A DNA stretch of 64,000 nt from Cellulomonas sp. ES6 (GTDB lineage: Bacteria > Actinomycetota > Actinomycetes > Actinomycetales > Cellulomonadaceae). Under the pieces are notes generated by a model, which saw only the letters and a list, made by a program, of their open reading frames with translations, did no database searches and was not told the origin of the DNA. Shown here piece after piece: positions 8,764-18,620 of the stretch; the first letter of the stretch is position 1; every line of letters begins with the position of its first letter. The DNA is taken from NCBI RefSeq assembly GCF_030053835.1, contig NZ_CP125655.1, positions 2,666,001-2,730,000 of the forward strand, read 5' to 3'. The position numbers and the translations under genes were made by a program.

Positions 8764-11604
8764 ATGCCGCTCGACGAGCGCCGACGTGCCCGCACCCGCG
8801 TGCGCGTGATCGTCGCGGTGGCCGTGCCGGTCGGGCTGGTGCTGTCCCTCGCGGTCTCGGCGTTCGACGGGCACCAGCGGCGCGACCACGCGGCGGACGA
8901 GGCCCGCGCCCGGCTGGCCGTCACCGCCGAGGCGCTGGTGGCGCGGTGGGACATGCAGCTGCGCCTCGCGCGGACGTCGGCGCTGATGCTCACGCCCGGC
9001 CCCGACGACGCGTGGACGGCGACCGCCGACGCCTGGGAGTCGCACCTGCGGGTGTTCGTCGGCCCGACCGGCAGGACCGAGACGATCGGCGGGGTCGCCT
9101 GGATCCCGGCCCCTGCGGACCCGGCGGACCGCGCGGGGCTCGTCGACCTCGTCGGCGGCGGGACGGAGCTGCCGCCCGGAGCGGTGGCGGCCGCCCAGGT
9201 CGTGCGCCTCGGGCCGGCCTCGCTGGTCGACGAGCTCGTGGCCGGGCGCACCGCGGACCCCGTCGCCGTGCGCGCCCTCGAGGAGGCGCTCGTCGCGTCC
9301 CGCGACCTCGGGGACGTCGTCGTGTCCGAGCCGTACACCGCCGACGTCGGCGCCGCCTACGACGGGGCGGACGCGGGGCTGGTCGCCCGCGCCGGGGCCG
9401 TCGGGGGCATGGAGACGGCTGCCGTCGCGCCGGTGTTCGACGGCCCGGACGCTCCCCGGTCGCGCGGGGAGCGGGTCCGTCGCCTGCTCGGGTGGACGGT
9501 GACGACCGTGCGGTTCGACCCCCTCCTCGCCCTCCTCGACGAGCCGGAGGACCCCACCGCGGTGCTGGACGGCGACCAGCTGCTGGGGGCGCTGCCCGCC
9601 GGTGCGGGCGCCGCCGCGGTCCGGGCCCCGGTGGTGCGCACGCGGGACGTGCCCGTCGCCGGCCGCACCTGGACGCTGGTCGCGGCGCAGTCCGACGTGC
9701 CCGGGCCGCTGACGTGGTTCCCGCTGCTCGCCGGGACGGTGCTCACCGCCCTCGTCGTGGGGCTGCTGACGTCGCGCGCCGCGGCGGAGAACCGCGCCGT
9801 CGAGCTCGCCGCCGAGCGGACGCGGGCGCTCGCGGACCGGACGCGCGACCTGGAGTCGATCACCCGCAACACCCCGGACGCGATCGCCCGCGTGGACGTC
9901 GAGGCCCGGCTGCGGTTCGCGAACGTGGCCATGCGCCGGGCCGCGCAGCTCACGGAGGACGACATCGGGCTGCGGGCGGCCGAGCTCGCGTCCCGCTCCC
10001 CGGTGATGGACGCCGTGCGCGCGCTCGCGAACCACATGCTCGCGATCGCCTCCGACCCGGGCGCCGACGTCGAGCACGACCCCCGCCGCCTCATCAGCAT
10101 GTCCGCGGAGCACCAGGGCAGCTGGTACGAGATCCGCGCCGTCCCGGAGCGCGGGCCGGCGGGGACCGTCGACTCGGTGCTGGTCGTCGCGCGCGACGTC
10201 ACCCGGTTCCGCGACGCCCAGGACCGGCTCACGCACGCCGCCACCCACGACCCGCTCACCGGGCTGGCGAACCGGGACGTCGCCCGCGAGCGGGCCGTGG
10301 CGGCGCTCGCCACGTCGCGCGTCGGCACCGCTCTGCTGCTGCTGGACCTGGACCGGTTCAAGCTCGTCAACGACTCCTACGGGCACGTGGTGGGCGACGA
10401 GCTGCTGCGCCGCGCGGCCGCCCGGGTCGCCGCGGGCCTGCCGCACCGCGCCACGCCCGCCCGGGTCGGTGGCGACGAGTTCGTGGTGCTGCTGCCGGAC
10501 GCCACGCCCGGGGTCGCGGACGCCGTGGCGTCGCGCATCGTCGCCGCGTTCGACGAGCCGTTCGCGCTGCACGACGAGGAGTTCGCCGTCGGGTGCAGCG
10601 TCGGCGTCGTCCACGCCCCGCCGGGGACCATGCCCTGGGACGAGCTGCTGCGGTGCGCGGACGTGGCGATGTACCGGGCGAAGGCCGCCGGCGGCGGCTG
10701 CCACGAGTGGTACGAGGAGCAGGCCGCCGACCGCGCGCGGCAGCGGCTCACCATGGCGGCCGACCTGCGCCGCGCGGTCGCGGAGGGGGAGATGGCCCTC
10801 GTGTACCAGGCGGAGGTCAACCTCGTGCACGGCCGGGTCGAGGGCGTCGAGGCGCTCATGCGGTGGACCAGCCGGTCCCGCGGTCCCGTGCCCCCGGCGG
10901 AGTTCATCCCGGTGGCGGAGGAGACCGGCCTGATCGGCGAGCTCGGCGCGTGGGCGCTGGACCGCGCGCTCGGCGAGGTCGTCGCGCACAACCGCGGCAC
11001 CGGCGCGGACCTGCGGGTGTGGGTCAACGTCTCCCCGCGGCAGTTCGTCGGCCAGAAGGACCGCCCGGACCTGGTCACGCTCGTCGTCGACCTGCTCGCG
11101 GCGCACGACGCCCCCGCGGCGTGGCTCGGCATCGAGGTGACCGAGGGCGCGCTGGCCGACGACACGCGCGTGGTGCCGATGCTGCGCGCGCTGCGCGAGC
11201 TCGGCGTCGGGGTGGCCGTCGACGACTTCGGGACCGGGTACTCCTCCCTGTCCCGCCTGCACGACTACCCGGTCACCCTGCTGAAGATCGACCAGTCGTT
11301 CGTGCACGGCCTCGGCGGCTCCGGGCCGGTCGGGCCCCGCGCGGCGGGCGTGGTGGAGGCGGTGGTCGCGCTCGGCCGGTCGCTCGGCGCCGACGTCATC
11401 GCCGAGGGCGTCGAGGACCGCACCCAGCACGTCGCGCTGCGGGAGCTCGGCTGCGACCTCGTGCAGGGCTACCTGTTCGGGCGTCCCTGCACGTTCGCCG
11501 ACGCGGTGCGGCCGCCGGCCGCCGTCGACGAGCCGGTCCCCGCGGCGGCGCTCGCCGCCGAGGGCGCCGCGGACGCCGTTGCCGGGGTGCCGGGCGGCCT
11601 CTGA
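8764..11604 (+). CDS. CHASE-PAS-GGDEF-EAL cyclic-di-GMP turnover enzyme
   Basis: A 946-residue membrane receptor. Helix 1 is at about residues 14-34. An extracellular CHASE-like sensor (RWDMQLRLARTSALML region) extends to about 315, followed by helix 2 (FPLLAGTVLTALVVGLL). A PAS-like segment begins near 365 (ITRNTPDAIARVD). The GGDEF site is intact at 569-573 and the EAL motif is intact at 696-698. DDFGTGYSSL begins at 820 and QGYLFGRP is near the end. Both cyclase and phosphodiesterase cores look competent. No RxxD inhibitory I-site precedes GGDEF. GAAGGAGG with good spacing fixes the ATG at 8764. Its 3' end overlaps the convergent gene by 136 bases. Confidence 0.92.
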   Translation: MPLDERRRARTRVRVIVAVAVPVGLVLSLAVSAFDGHQRRDHAADEARARLAVTAEALVARWDMQLRLARTSALMLTPGPDDAWTATADAWESHLRVFVGPTGRTETIGGVAWIPAPADPADRAGLVDLVGGGTELPPGAVAAAQVVRLGPASLVDELVAGRTADPVAVRALEEALVASRDLGDVVVSEPYTADVGAAYDGADAGLVARAGAVGGMETAAVAPVFDGPDAPRSRGERVRRLLGWTVTTVRFDPLLALLDEPEDPTAVLDGDQLLGALPAGAGAAAVRAPVVRTRDVPVAGRTWTLVAAQSDVPGPLTWFPLLAGTVLTALVVGLLTSRAAAENRAVELAAERTRALADRTRDLESITRNTPDAIARVDVEARLRFANVAMRRAAQLTEDDIGLRAAELASRSPVMDAVRALANHMLAIASDPGADVEHDPRRLISMSAEHQGSWYEIRAVPERGPAGTVDSVLVVARDVTRFRDAQDRLTHAATHDPLTGLANRDVARERAVAALATSRVGTALLLLDLDRFKLVNDSYGHVVGDELLRRAAARVAAGLPHRATPARVGGDEFVVLLPDATPGVADAVASRIVAAFDEPFALHDEEFAVGCSVGVVHAPPGTMPWDELLRCADVAMYRAKAAGGGCHEWYEEQAADRARQRLTMAADLRRAVAEGEMALVYQAEVNLVHGRVEGVEALMRWTSRSRGPVPPAEFIPVAEETGLIGELGAWALDRALGEVVAHNRGTGADLRVWVNVSPRQFVGQKDRPDLVTLVVDLLAAHDAPAAWLGIEVTEGALADDTRVVPMLRALRELGVGVAVDDFGTGYSSLSRLHDYPVTLLKIDQSFVHGLGGSGPVGPRAAGVVEAVVALGRSLGADVIAEGVEDRTQHVALRELGCDLVQGYLFGRPCTFADAVRPPAAVDEPVPAAALAAEGAADAVAGVPGGL

Positions 11605-14012
11605 CCCGCGGCGTCGCCGCCCGCGCGCCCGGCGGCGGGCGGCTGCAGCGAGAGCATCCACGTCGCGCACGTCGCGGCCAGCAGCGGGACGGCCAGGCCG
11701 ATGCCGGTGGCCGGCACCACCACGCCGGAGTCGTTCAGGGCGAAGCCGATGCCGAGCGTGACGGCCAGCGCCGTGAGGCCCTTGAGCAGCACCGGCGCGT
11801 CCGTGGCCAGCCGCCGCAGCGGGGCGCCCGCGGACAGCCAGGCGTACGGGCCCCCGTCGTCCGCGCGCACCGCCGAGCGCGCGGGGCGGCCGACCAGCAG
11901 CACGACGAGCAGCAGGCCGCCGATCGCCAGCAGGGTCTGCTCGCTGCCGAACAGGATGCGCAGGTTGGTCTCGGCCTTGCGGGCCAGCACCGTGGTCAGC
12001 CCGCCGTCGAGCACGGTCTCGATGAACCGCCCGAGGTGGGTCCGGTCGTCCGGGGGCCGCATCCAGTCCACCACCGCGATGCCGACGACCGTCACGGCGC
12101 CCGCGCCGAGCACCGCCACCACCCGGCGCCAGCTGAGCCGCAGGCCCGCGGTGAGCAGCCCCAGGATCAGGAAGCCCGGGACCAGCGCCGGCGGCCCGCC
12201 GAAGTCGGCCCCGAGGGACGGCAGGCCGTTGACGACGGTCGCGACCAGGCCCGTGGCGGCGACCACGCCGACGGCCAGGCCCCGGCGGCCCGCGCGCAGC
12301 AGCGGGTCCGCGAGCGCCACCGCCGTCAGGATCATCGCCGTCGCGAACAGGGCGAACGCCGGGTTGCCGAAGCCGTAGAACCGCCCGGCGACGAGCGACC
12401 CCGGCCCCATCATCGAGTCCAGGGCGAGGCGCGCGCCGGTCGCGACGTCGAGGGCCAGCACCGCGGCCGTCACGCCGCTGACCACGCCGAGCGGGCCGAG
12501 CAGCCGCCCGCCCCACCACGGGGGCAGCAGCGCCAGGGCGGTCACGGCGGCGGCGAACAGCGCGACGGCACCGGCCAGCGCCCACCCGGGGGTCGCCGAG
12601 CGCCACCAGGGCAGCAGGTTCGCCAGGAACGTCGAGACCGGGACCGCCGCCACGACGACGGCGCCCACGCGCAGGCCGTGCAGCACGCGCGCGGGGTGGG
12701 CCGAGCCGGCGACCCAGCGCGGCCACAGCCGGTGGAGCAGCCGGGACCAGGCGGTGCGCACCCGGTGGTTCAGGCCGACCATCACGAGCAGGTACAGGGC
12801 GAGGTTCATCCCGACCCAGAACACGTAGAACCCGCCGACGAGCGGCTTGGCGGCCTGCGCGTGCCGGTTCTGGTCGATGAGGTACGCGACGCGCTCCCCG
12901 GCCGGCGCGTCGTCGGGCGTCTGCCGGATGGTCGACCCGACGAGCGCGCCCGACGGCGCCCGGTCGCGGATCCCGAGCGCGTCGAGCAGCGTCGGCGTGA
13001 TGTCGGTCGTCTGCAGGTACCCGGTCTGCCGCGTGGACGGCGCGCCGATCGTCCCGCCGTCGTAGCCCGGCCCGGTGGCGGCCGCGAGCTGCAGGTGCGC
13101 CCGCCGGCTGGAGTCCGCGACGGACGCCACGAGCACGGTCGCGTCCGGGTCCGCGCGCCGGGCCGCCGCCAGGACGGCGCCGACGCGGGCGTCGATCTCC
13201 TGCACCTGCTCGGCGCGGGTCGGTGCCGTGACGACGTCCGTCCCCGAGAGGTCCGGGACCTCCTGCTCGGCGTCCGGGTCGGCGGTGCCGTCGGACTCGA
13301 CGCGGCCGCGGGTCTGGTAGCCCGGGTCGCGGACCGTCCCCACGTCCACGACGACCAGCCGGGCGTCGGCCAGCGCGACGGCGACGGCGGCCTCGAGCGC
13401 CTGGGCGTCCGCCGGCTTGCGCACGTGCGTCCCCACCGGCGTGCCGTCCGACCCGGCCAGGGCGATCGCCGCGCCGGGGCCGATGCCGACGGCCGGGACC
13501 CCGGCGTCCGCGAGCGTGTCCCCCAGCAGCCCGAGGCGCGAGGAGTACGAGGACGCGTCCGTCGCGGCGACGTAGTCCGCCCACCCCGGGACGGCGCCGT
13601 TCGCCAGCGGGTCGCGCAGGGTCCGGCACGTGCCGTCGGGCACGCGGAGGTCGTCCGCGCGGCCGCCCGCGGACACGGCGAGCCACCCCGCGCTCGGGCA
13701 GGTGTACGACCACACGGACCGCACGACGGTCGTGCCGAGCGACCCCTCCCGGGAGAGCTGCCACAGCGCGGGCGTCGTCAGCGAGCCGAGGTCGTCCCAC
13801 CGCAGGCCGGTCGCGCCGACGAGGACGACGGGGCCGTCGACCTCGTCGGGGACGGCGGCGGCCGTCGCGGCGGTGCCGGCCGCCGCCGGGGTCGCGGACC
13901 ACCCGAGGGTCAGGACCAGCAGCGCGGCGAGCAGCGCCGCCACCCGTGCGCCGCGCGTCCGCCGGGACGTCCGGGCGGCGGGCGGTGCGGGAACGGGTGT
14001 GGACGGCGGCAC
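11469..14012 (-). CDS. Alkaline-phosphatase-like ectodomain fused to a polytopic membrane domain
   Basis: About 847 residues. After an N-terminal signal-like helix (VAALLAALLVLTLGW) comes an exported domain of about 370 residues resembling the alkaline phosphatase/sulfatase fold (VVLVGATGLRWDDL, TCPSAGWLAVSAGGRADD, DITPTLLDALGIRD). About eleven or twelve membrane helices follow. The substrate is unknown; a cell-envelope polymer is a guess. The GTG at 14012 is chosen because a TACGCT -10 (14019-14024) lies exactly six bases before it. An ATG at 14078 would add 22 residues of poor composition. The last 45 codons are antisense to the c-di-GMP gene. Confidence 0.78.
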   Translation of the reverse strand: MPPSTPVPAPPAARTSRRTRGARVAALLAALLVLTLGWSATPAAAGTAATAAAVPDEVDGPVVLVGATGLRWDDLGSLTTPALWQLSREGSLGTTVVRSVWSYTCPSAGWLAVSAGGRADDLRVPDGTCRTLRDPLANGAVPGWADYVAATDASSYSSRLGLLGDTLADAGVPAVGIGPGAAIALAGSDGTPVGTHVRKPADAQALEAAVAVALADARLVVVDVGTVRDPGYQTRGRVESDGTADPDAEQEVPDLSGTDVVTAPTRAEQVQEIDARVGAVLAAARRADPDATVLVASVADSSRRAHLQLAAATGPGYDGGTIGAPSTRQTGYLQTTDITPTLLDALGIRDRAPSGALVGSTIRQTPDDAPAGERVAYLIDQNRHAQAAKPLVGGFYVFWVGMNLALYLLVMVGLNHRVRTAWSRLLHRLWPRWVAGSAHPARVLHGLRVGAVVVAAVPVSTFLANLLPWWRSATPGWALAGAVALFAAAVTALALLPPWWGGRLLGPLGVVSGVTAAVLALDVATGARLALDSMMGPGSLVAGRFYGFGNPAFALFATAMILTAVALADPLLRAGRRGLAVGVVAATGLVATVVNGLPSLGADFGGPPALVPGFLILGLLTAGLRLSWRRVVAVLGAGAVTVVGIAVVDWMRPPDDRTHLGRFIETVLDGGLTTVLARKAETNLRILFGSEQTLLAIGGLLLVVLLVGRPARSAVRADDGGPYAWLSAGAPLRRLATDAPVLLKGLTALAVTLGIGFALNDSGVVVPATGIGLAVPLLAATCATWMLSLQPPAAGRAGGDAAGQRPPGTPATASAAPSAASAAAGTGSSTAAGGRTASANVQGRPNR

Positions 14013-14177
14013 CGGCCCAGCGTACGGGCGCACTACGCTCGGCCGGGTCGCCCGGGCGTGCCCGGACGGCACGTGCACGCGCGCCCCACAGCGTGCTCAC
14101 GCCGTCCTCACGCGCCCCGCGCGACCGCTCGTCCCGTCCGTCCCGCCGCACCGCCACCGCCCGACCCGGAGGTCCCC

Positions 14178-15128
14178 ATGCCCGGTCGTCCCCGCTACGC
14201 CTACCTGGGCCCCGCGGGCACCTTCACCGAGGTGGCGCTGCGGCAGGTCGCGAGCCCGCAGGAGGCCGTCTACCTCCCGCAGCCCGACGTCGTCTCGGCC
14301 ATCGAGGCGGTGCGCTCCGGGGACGCCGACCACGCGGTGGTCGCGATCGAGAGCACGGTCGAGGGCGGGGTCACGGCGACGCTCGACGCGCTCGCGGTGG
14401 GGAGCCCGCTGGTGCTGCAGCGCGAGGTGCTCGTCCAGGTCGGCTTCTCGCTCGTCGCGCGGCCCGGCACCTCCCTGGCGGACGTGCGGCGCGTCGCGGC
14501 CCACCCGCACGCGTGGGTGCAGTGCCGCCGGTGGCTCGCGGCGCACCTGCCGGGGGTCGTCCACGTGCCCGCGACGTCGAACACGGCGCCGGCGGCGCTG
14601 CTCGCGCAGGCGGGCGACGGCGACGCGCTCGGCTTCGACGCCGCGCTCGTGCCGCCGGCCGCCCCCGCGCACTACGGGCTGCCCGTGCTCGCGGACGGCG
14701 TCGCGGACAACCCGCACGCCGCGACGCGGTTCGTGGTCGTCGGCGCGCCCGGTGAGGTGCCGGCGCCGACCGGCGCGGACAAGACGACCCTCGTCGTGCA
14801 CCTGCCGTCCAACGAGGCCGGCGCGCTGCTGACGATGCTGGAGCAGTTCGCCGCGCGCGGCGTGAACCTGTCCCGCATCGAGTCCCGCCCGATCGGCGAC
14901 TCGCTGGGGCGGTACTCGTTCTCCATCGACGCGGAGGGCCACATCGCCGAGGAGCGGATGGGCGAGGCGTTCATGGGCCTGCACCGGGTGTGCCCGCAGG
15001 TGCGGTACCTCGGCTCCTACCCGCGGGCGGACGGGCAGGCGGCGGACGTGCACCTCGGCACGGCGGACGCCGACTTCCGCGGGGCCCGGGAGTGGCTGCG
15101 GTCGGTGCGGGACGGCACGAGCGTCTGA
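14178..15128 (+). CDS. pheA: Prephenate dehydratase
   Basis: A 316-residue enzyme converting prephenate to phenylpyruvate in phenylalanine synthesis. The catalytic PDT domain spans about residues 5-190, starting YAYLGPAGTFTEVA. It includes VVAIESTVEGGV and the TRF motif (AATRFVVVG) with the catalytic Thr. An ACT regulatory domain follows (about 198-280) with GALLTMLEQF and ESRPI, the Phe-binding elements that give feedback inhibition. The ATG is preceded by GGAGGT. It stands alone, and a hairpin closes the 3' end. Confidence 0.95.
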   Translation: MPGRPRYAYLGPAGTFTEVALRQVASPQEAVYLPQPDVVSAIEAVRSGDADHAVVAIESTVEGGVTATLDALAVGSPLVLQREVLVQVGFSLVARPGTSLADVRRVAAHPHAWVQCRRWLAAHLPGVVHVPATSNTAPAALLAQAGDGDALGFDAALVPPAAPAHYGLPVLADGVADNPHAATRFVVVGAPGEVPAPTGADKTTLVVHLPSNEAGALLTMLEQFAARGVNLSRIESRPIGDSLGRYSFSIDAEGHIAEERMGEAFMGLHRVCPQVRYLGSYPRADGQAADVHLGTADADFRGAREWLRSVRDGTSV

Positions 15129-15143
15129 CCCCTGCGGGGTCAG
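15125..15143. terminator. Perfect hairpin covering both convergent stop codons
   Basis: CTGACCCC (15125-15132), loop TGC and GGGGTCAG (15136-15143) form a perfect 8-bp stem. It contains the TGA of pheA and, on the other strand, the TGA of the lipid kinase. It can act for both transcripts. Confidence 0.6.
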
Positions 15144-16285
15144 GCCCGGGCGACCCGCACGACGAGCGCACCCGGGTCGACCCGAGCGGACAGCTCGGTG
15201 ACGTGGCCGAGCACGTCGCCGTCCACCTGCACGTACTCGCCGCCGGCCACCGTGAGGTGCACCTCACGGGCGCGGGTGTGGTCGATGCGGCCGATCTTGG
15301 CGGGGAGCTGGCTGCGCACGCCGACGCCCTGCAGCACCACCTCGCCGAACAGCTGCGCCCAGCCGGCGACGCCGCCGCGGGTGTCGATGGCGGCGACGTC
15401 GAGCCAGCCGTCGTCGAGCTCGGCGTCCGGGAGCAGCGTGATGCCGCCGGGCAGGCGCCCGCAGTTGCCGATCAGCAGGGAGCGGACGCGGGCGTTGGCC
15501 GGCGGGGCGTCGTCGAGCCGGAGCACGGTGCGCAGCCGGCGGCCGTGCAGGTGCTTGATGCCGGCGACGAAGTACGCGATCCAGCCGACCTTCGCCTTCA
15601 GCTCGTCGTCCGCGTCGGCGACCATCGCCGCGTCGAAGCCGACCCCGGCGATGACCAGGAAGATGTGGTCGCGGGGGACGTCGGTGTCCGCCGGCAGGTC
15701 GTCGGCGGCCTCCGCGATGTCGTCGTCCACCTGGGACTCGTACCGGATGACGCGGAGCCAGCCGACGTCGATCGTCCGGTCCGTGCCCTCGAGCGCGATC
15801 TGCAGGGCCGCCAGCGGGTCGCCGATCGGGATGTCCAGGTTGCGGGCGAGCAGGTTGCCGGTGCCGACGGGCACCAGGCCCATCGGGACGCCGGTCCCGA
15901 CGAGCGCCTCGGCGACCGCGCGCACGGTGCCGTCGCCGCCCAGGGCCACCACGACGTCCGCGCCGCGGGCGACGGCGTCCCGGGTCTGGCCGATGCCCGG
16001 GTCCTCCGGGGTGGTCTCGAGCCAGAGCGGCTCCGGCAGGTACTGCTCCGCGCACACCCGGCGCACGGTCGCGCGCAGGTCGGGCACGCCGGGCTTGGAC
16101 GGGTTGGCGACGAACGCGACCAGCGGCCGCCGGCTCCCCGGCCCGGCCGGCCCCGCGGCGCCGGGCGCCGTGGCCGCGCGCCCCGCACCGCGCGCGGCGG
16201 CGCCCCGCCACGCGGCGACCGCGACCCCGGCGGCCACCACCGACAGCACGAGGGCGGTGACGGACAGCCAGGCTTCCCAGGTCAT
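15140..16285 (-). CDS. Diacylglycerol kinase family lipid kinase
   Basis: A 381-residue protein with an N-terminal membrane helix (SVTALVLSVVAAGVAVAAW), a linker and a DAGK catalytic domain from about residue 55. The nucleotide-binding motif is DVVVALGGDGTVRAVAEAL, followed by GLVPVGTGNLLARNL. The family phosphorylates diacylglycerol or related lipids such as sphingoid bases; the substrate here is not determined. The N-terminal anchor is less usual than the plain cytosolic YegS/DgkB form. It is convergent with pheA and divergent from serS. Confidence 0.9.
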   Translation of the reverse strand: MTWEAWLSVTALVLSVVAAGVAVAAWRGAAARGAGRAATAPGAAGPAGPGSRRPLVAFVANPSKPGVPDLRATVRRVCAEQYLPEPLWLETTPEDPGIGQTRDAVARGADVVVALGGDGTVRAVAEALVGTGVPMGLVPVGTGNLLARNLDIPIGDPLAALQIALEGTDRTIDVGWLRVIRYESQVDDDIAEAADDLPADTDVPRDHIFLVIAGVGFDAAMVADADDELKAKVGWIAYFVAGIKHLHGRRLRTVLRLDDAPPANARVRSLLIGNCGRLPGGITLLPDAELDDGWLDVAAIDTRGGVAGWAQLFGEVVLQGVGVRSQLPAKIGRIDHTRAREVHLTVAGGEYVQVDGDVLGHVTELSARVDPGALVVRVARA

Positions 16286-16377
16286 GCGAGGAATCTACGG
16301 CTCGGCGGCCGGTCCTGCCCACGGCGGGCGTCGACCGGTCCGGTCCCGCGTGCGCCGGCGGTCGGTAGGCTCGCCGT

Positions 16378-17691
16378 GTGATCGATCTGAAGCTGCTGCG
16401 CCAGGACCCGGACGTCGTGCGTGCGAGCCAGGTGACCCGCGGCGACGACCCCGGTCTGGTCGACCAGGTGCTCGACGCCGACGCCCGCCGCCGTGCCGCG
16501 CTCACCGACTTCGAGACGCTGCGGGCCGAGCAGAAGTCCCTCGGCAAGCAGGTCGCCTCCGCGCAGGGCGACGAGAAGCAGGCGCTGCTCGCCCGCGCGA
16601 AGACGCTCGCGGAGCAGGTCAAGGCCCTGCAGGCGGACGCGGAGGCGGCCGACGCGCTCGCCACGGAGCTCGCGCGGCGGATCGGCAACGTCGTCGAGGA
16701 GGGCGTGCCCGCCGGCGGCGAGGACGACTACGTGGTGCTGCGGCACGAGGGCACCCCGCGCGACTTCGCCGCGGAGTACGGGCCGGACTTCGCGGTCCGC
16801 GACCACCTGGAGCTGGGCGAGGGGCTCGCCGCGATCGACACCGAGCGCGGCGCGAAGGTCTCCGGCGCGCGGTTCTACTACCTCACGGGGATCGGCGCCC
16901 GCCTGGAGCTCGCGCTGCTGAACGCCGCCGTGGACCGGGCGCTGGCCGTGGGCTTCACCCCGGTCATCACGCCGACCCTGGTCAAGCCGGAGATCATGGC
17001 CGGGACCGGGTTCCTCGGGGCGCACGCGGACGAGATCTACCGCCTCGAGGCCGACGACCTGTACCTGGTGGGCACCAGCGAGGTGGCGCTCGCGGGCTAC
17101 CACTCGGGCGAGATCCTCGACCTGTCGGCGGGGCCGCGCCGCTACGCCGGCTGGTCGGCGTGCTACCGCCGCGAGGCCGGCTCGTACGGCAAGGACACCC
17201 GCGGCATCATCCGCGTGCACCAGTTCCACAAGGTGGAGGCGTTCTCCTACACGACGGTCGAGGACGCGGCGGCCGAGCACCGGCGCATCCTCGGCTGGGA
17301 GGAGGAGATGCTCGCGCTCGCCGAGCTGCCGTACCGGGTCATCGACACCGCCGCGGGCGACCTCGGGTCGAGCGCCGCGCGCAAGTTCGACTGCGAGGCG
17401 TGGCTGCCGAGCCAGGAGCGCTACCTGGAGCTGACGAGCACGTCCAACTGCACGACGTTCCAGGCCCGCCGGCTGGGCGTGCGGGAGCGCACGGCGGACG
17501 GCGAGGTCCGCCCCGTCGCGACGCTCAACGGCACGCTCGCGACCACGCGGTGGATCGTCGCGATCCTCGAGAACCACCAGCAGGCGGACGGCTCGGTCCG
17601 GGTGCCGGAGGGGCTGCGCCCGTACCTCGGGGGCCTGGAGGTCCTGGAGCCGGTGCGGGCCGCCGCGGCGGCGGGGGGCGGATCGCGATGA
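16378..17691 (+). CDS. serS: Seryl-tRNA synthetase
   Basis: A 437-residue class II synthetase that charges tRNA-Ser. An N-terminal coiled-coil arm (residues about 30-105) binds the long variable arm. Motif 2 is at [29 protein letters not shown] and motif 3 at [13 protein letters not shown]. The GTG start lies six bases after TAGGCT (16366-16371), so the message is probably leaderless. The stop overlaps the next gene's start as ATGA, showing a bicistronic unit with the HAD phosphatase. Confidence 0.96.
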   Translation: MIDLKLLRQDPDVVRASQVTRGDDPGLVDQVLDADARRRAALTDFETLRAEQKSLGKQVASAQGDEKQALLARAKTLAEQVKALQADAEAADALATELARRIGNVVEEGVPAGGEDDYVVLRHEGTPRDFAAEYGPDFAVRDHLELGEGLAAIDTERGAKVSGARFYYLTGIGARLELALLNAAVDRALAVGFTPVITPTLVKPEIMAGTGFLGAHADEIYRLEADDLYLVGTSEVALAGYHSGEILDLSAGPRRYAGWSACYRREAGSYGKDTRGIIRVHQFHKVEAFSYTTVEDAAAEHRRILGWEEEMLALAELPYRVIDTAAGDLGSSAARKFDCEAWLPSQERYLELTSTSNCTTFQARRLGVRERTADGEVRPVATLNGTLATTRWIVAILENHQQADGSVRVPEGLRPYLGGLEVLEPVRAAAAAGGGSR

Positions 17692-18500
17692 GCCACCCGC
17701 GCACCGTGGCCGGGACCCTGGTCGCCCTCGACGTCGACGGCACGCTCATGACCTACGACGGCGTGGTCTCGGACGAGGTGCGCGCGTGCGTGGCGTCGCT
17801 GCGCGAGGCGGGCGCCCACGTGGTGCTCGCGACGGGCCGCGCGGTCCTGGCGACCGTGCCGGTGGCGCGCGACCTCGGCATCGACGACGGCTGGCTGGTG
17901 TGCTCGAACGGCGCGGTGCTGGCGCGGGTCGCCCCGGAGCGGCCGGAGGGCTACGAGGTCGTCGAGCTCACGACGTTCGACCCCGAGCCGGTGCTGCGGG
18001 TGCTGCAGATGGAGCTGCCCGACGCGTTCTTCGCGGTGGAGGACCTGGGCCGCGGGTTCCTGGTGTCCCGGCCGTTCCCGGACGGCGAGCTGACGGGGGA
18101 GCAGCGCGTGTCGACGTTCGAGGAGCTGTGCGCGAGCCCGGCGACGCGCGTGGTCATCCGCGACCCCGGCAGCACGCCCGAGGAGTTCCACGCGCTCGTG
18201 GAGCGGGTCGGCCTGCACCAGGTGTCCTACGCGGTCGGCTGGAGCGCGTGGCTGGACCTGACGCCGGGCGGGGTGTCCAAGGGCAGCACGCTGGAGGAGC
18301 TGCGGCGGCGGCTCGGCGTGGAGCCGTTCGCGACGGTCGCGGTGGGCGACGGCGGCAACGACGTCGAGATGCTGCGCTGGGCGGCGCGCGGGGTGGCCAT
18401 GGGTCACGCGCCCGACGCGGTGCGGCAGGCGGCGGACGAGGTCACCGGCACGATCGCGGACGACGGCGTCGTCGCGGTGCTGCGCAGCATCGGCCGCTGA
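17688..18500 (+). CDS. Cof-type HAD-superfamily phosphatase
   Basis: A 270-residue phosphatase. Motif I is [10 protein letters not shown] near residue 12, with nucleophile and acid/base Asp. Motif II is in VVLATGR, and motif III/IV is [15 protein letters not shown]2-type cap lies between. Such enzymes hydrolyse sugar phosphates or flavin mononucleotide; the substrate cannot be set from sequence. Its ATG overlaps the serS stop by four bases, a common synteny in actinobacteria. Confidence 0.9.
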   Translation: MSHPRTVAGTLVALDVDGTLMTYDGVVSDEVRACVASLREAGAHVVLATGRAVLATVPVARDLGIDDGWLVCSNGAVLARVAPERPEGYEVVELTTFDPEPVLRVLQMELPDAFFAVEDLGRGFLVSRPFPDGELTGEQRVSTFEELCASPATRVVIRDPGSTPEEFHALVERVGLHQVSYAVGWSAWLDLTPGGVSKGSTLEELRRRLGVEPFATVAVGDGGNDVEMLRWAARGVAMGHAPDAVRQAADEVTGTIADDGVVAVLRSIGR

Positions 18501-18556
18501 CGGCGGCGGCCGGTGCCCGCGGGAGGCGTGCGCGCCGTCCCGGGGGCCGCGAAAAG

Positions 18557-18570
18557 CGGTAGCGCTCCCA
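18557..18570. promoter_or_regulatory. CelR/LacI-type operator candidate
   Basis: CGGTAGCGCTCCCA is centred on AGCGCT and shares GAGCGCTCCCA-like arms with the Thermobifida CelR consensus TGGGAGCGCTCCCA. It lies 50 bases upstream of the LacI-family gene at 18621 and may be an autoregulatory or cross-regulatory site. Confidence 0.5.
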
Positions 18571-18620
18571 CGGGCTCCCCCGGTGGACCCGGCCCAGCCG
18601 CGCGGAGCACAATCCCCGCC

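Noticed and set aside
8302..15128. Very long open frames on both strands (up to about 2170 codons)
   Set aside because: They are GC-rich shadows of the c-di-GMP enzyme, membrane phosphatase-like and pheA genes. Composition is Arg/Gly/Pro-rich with no domains, except for the real gene ends already listed.
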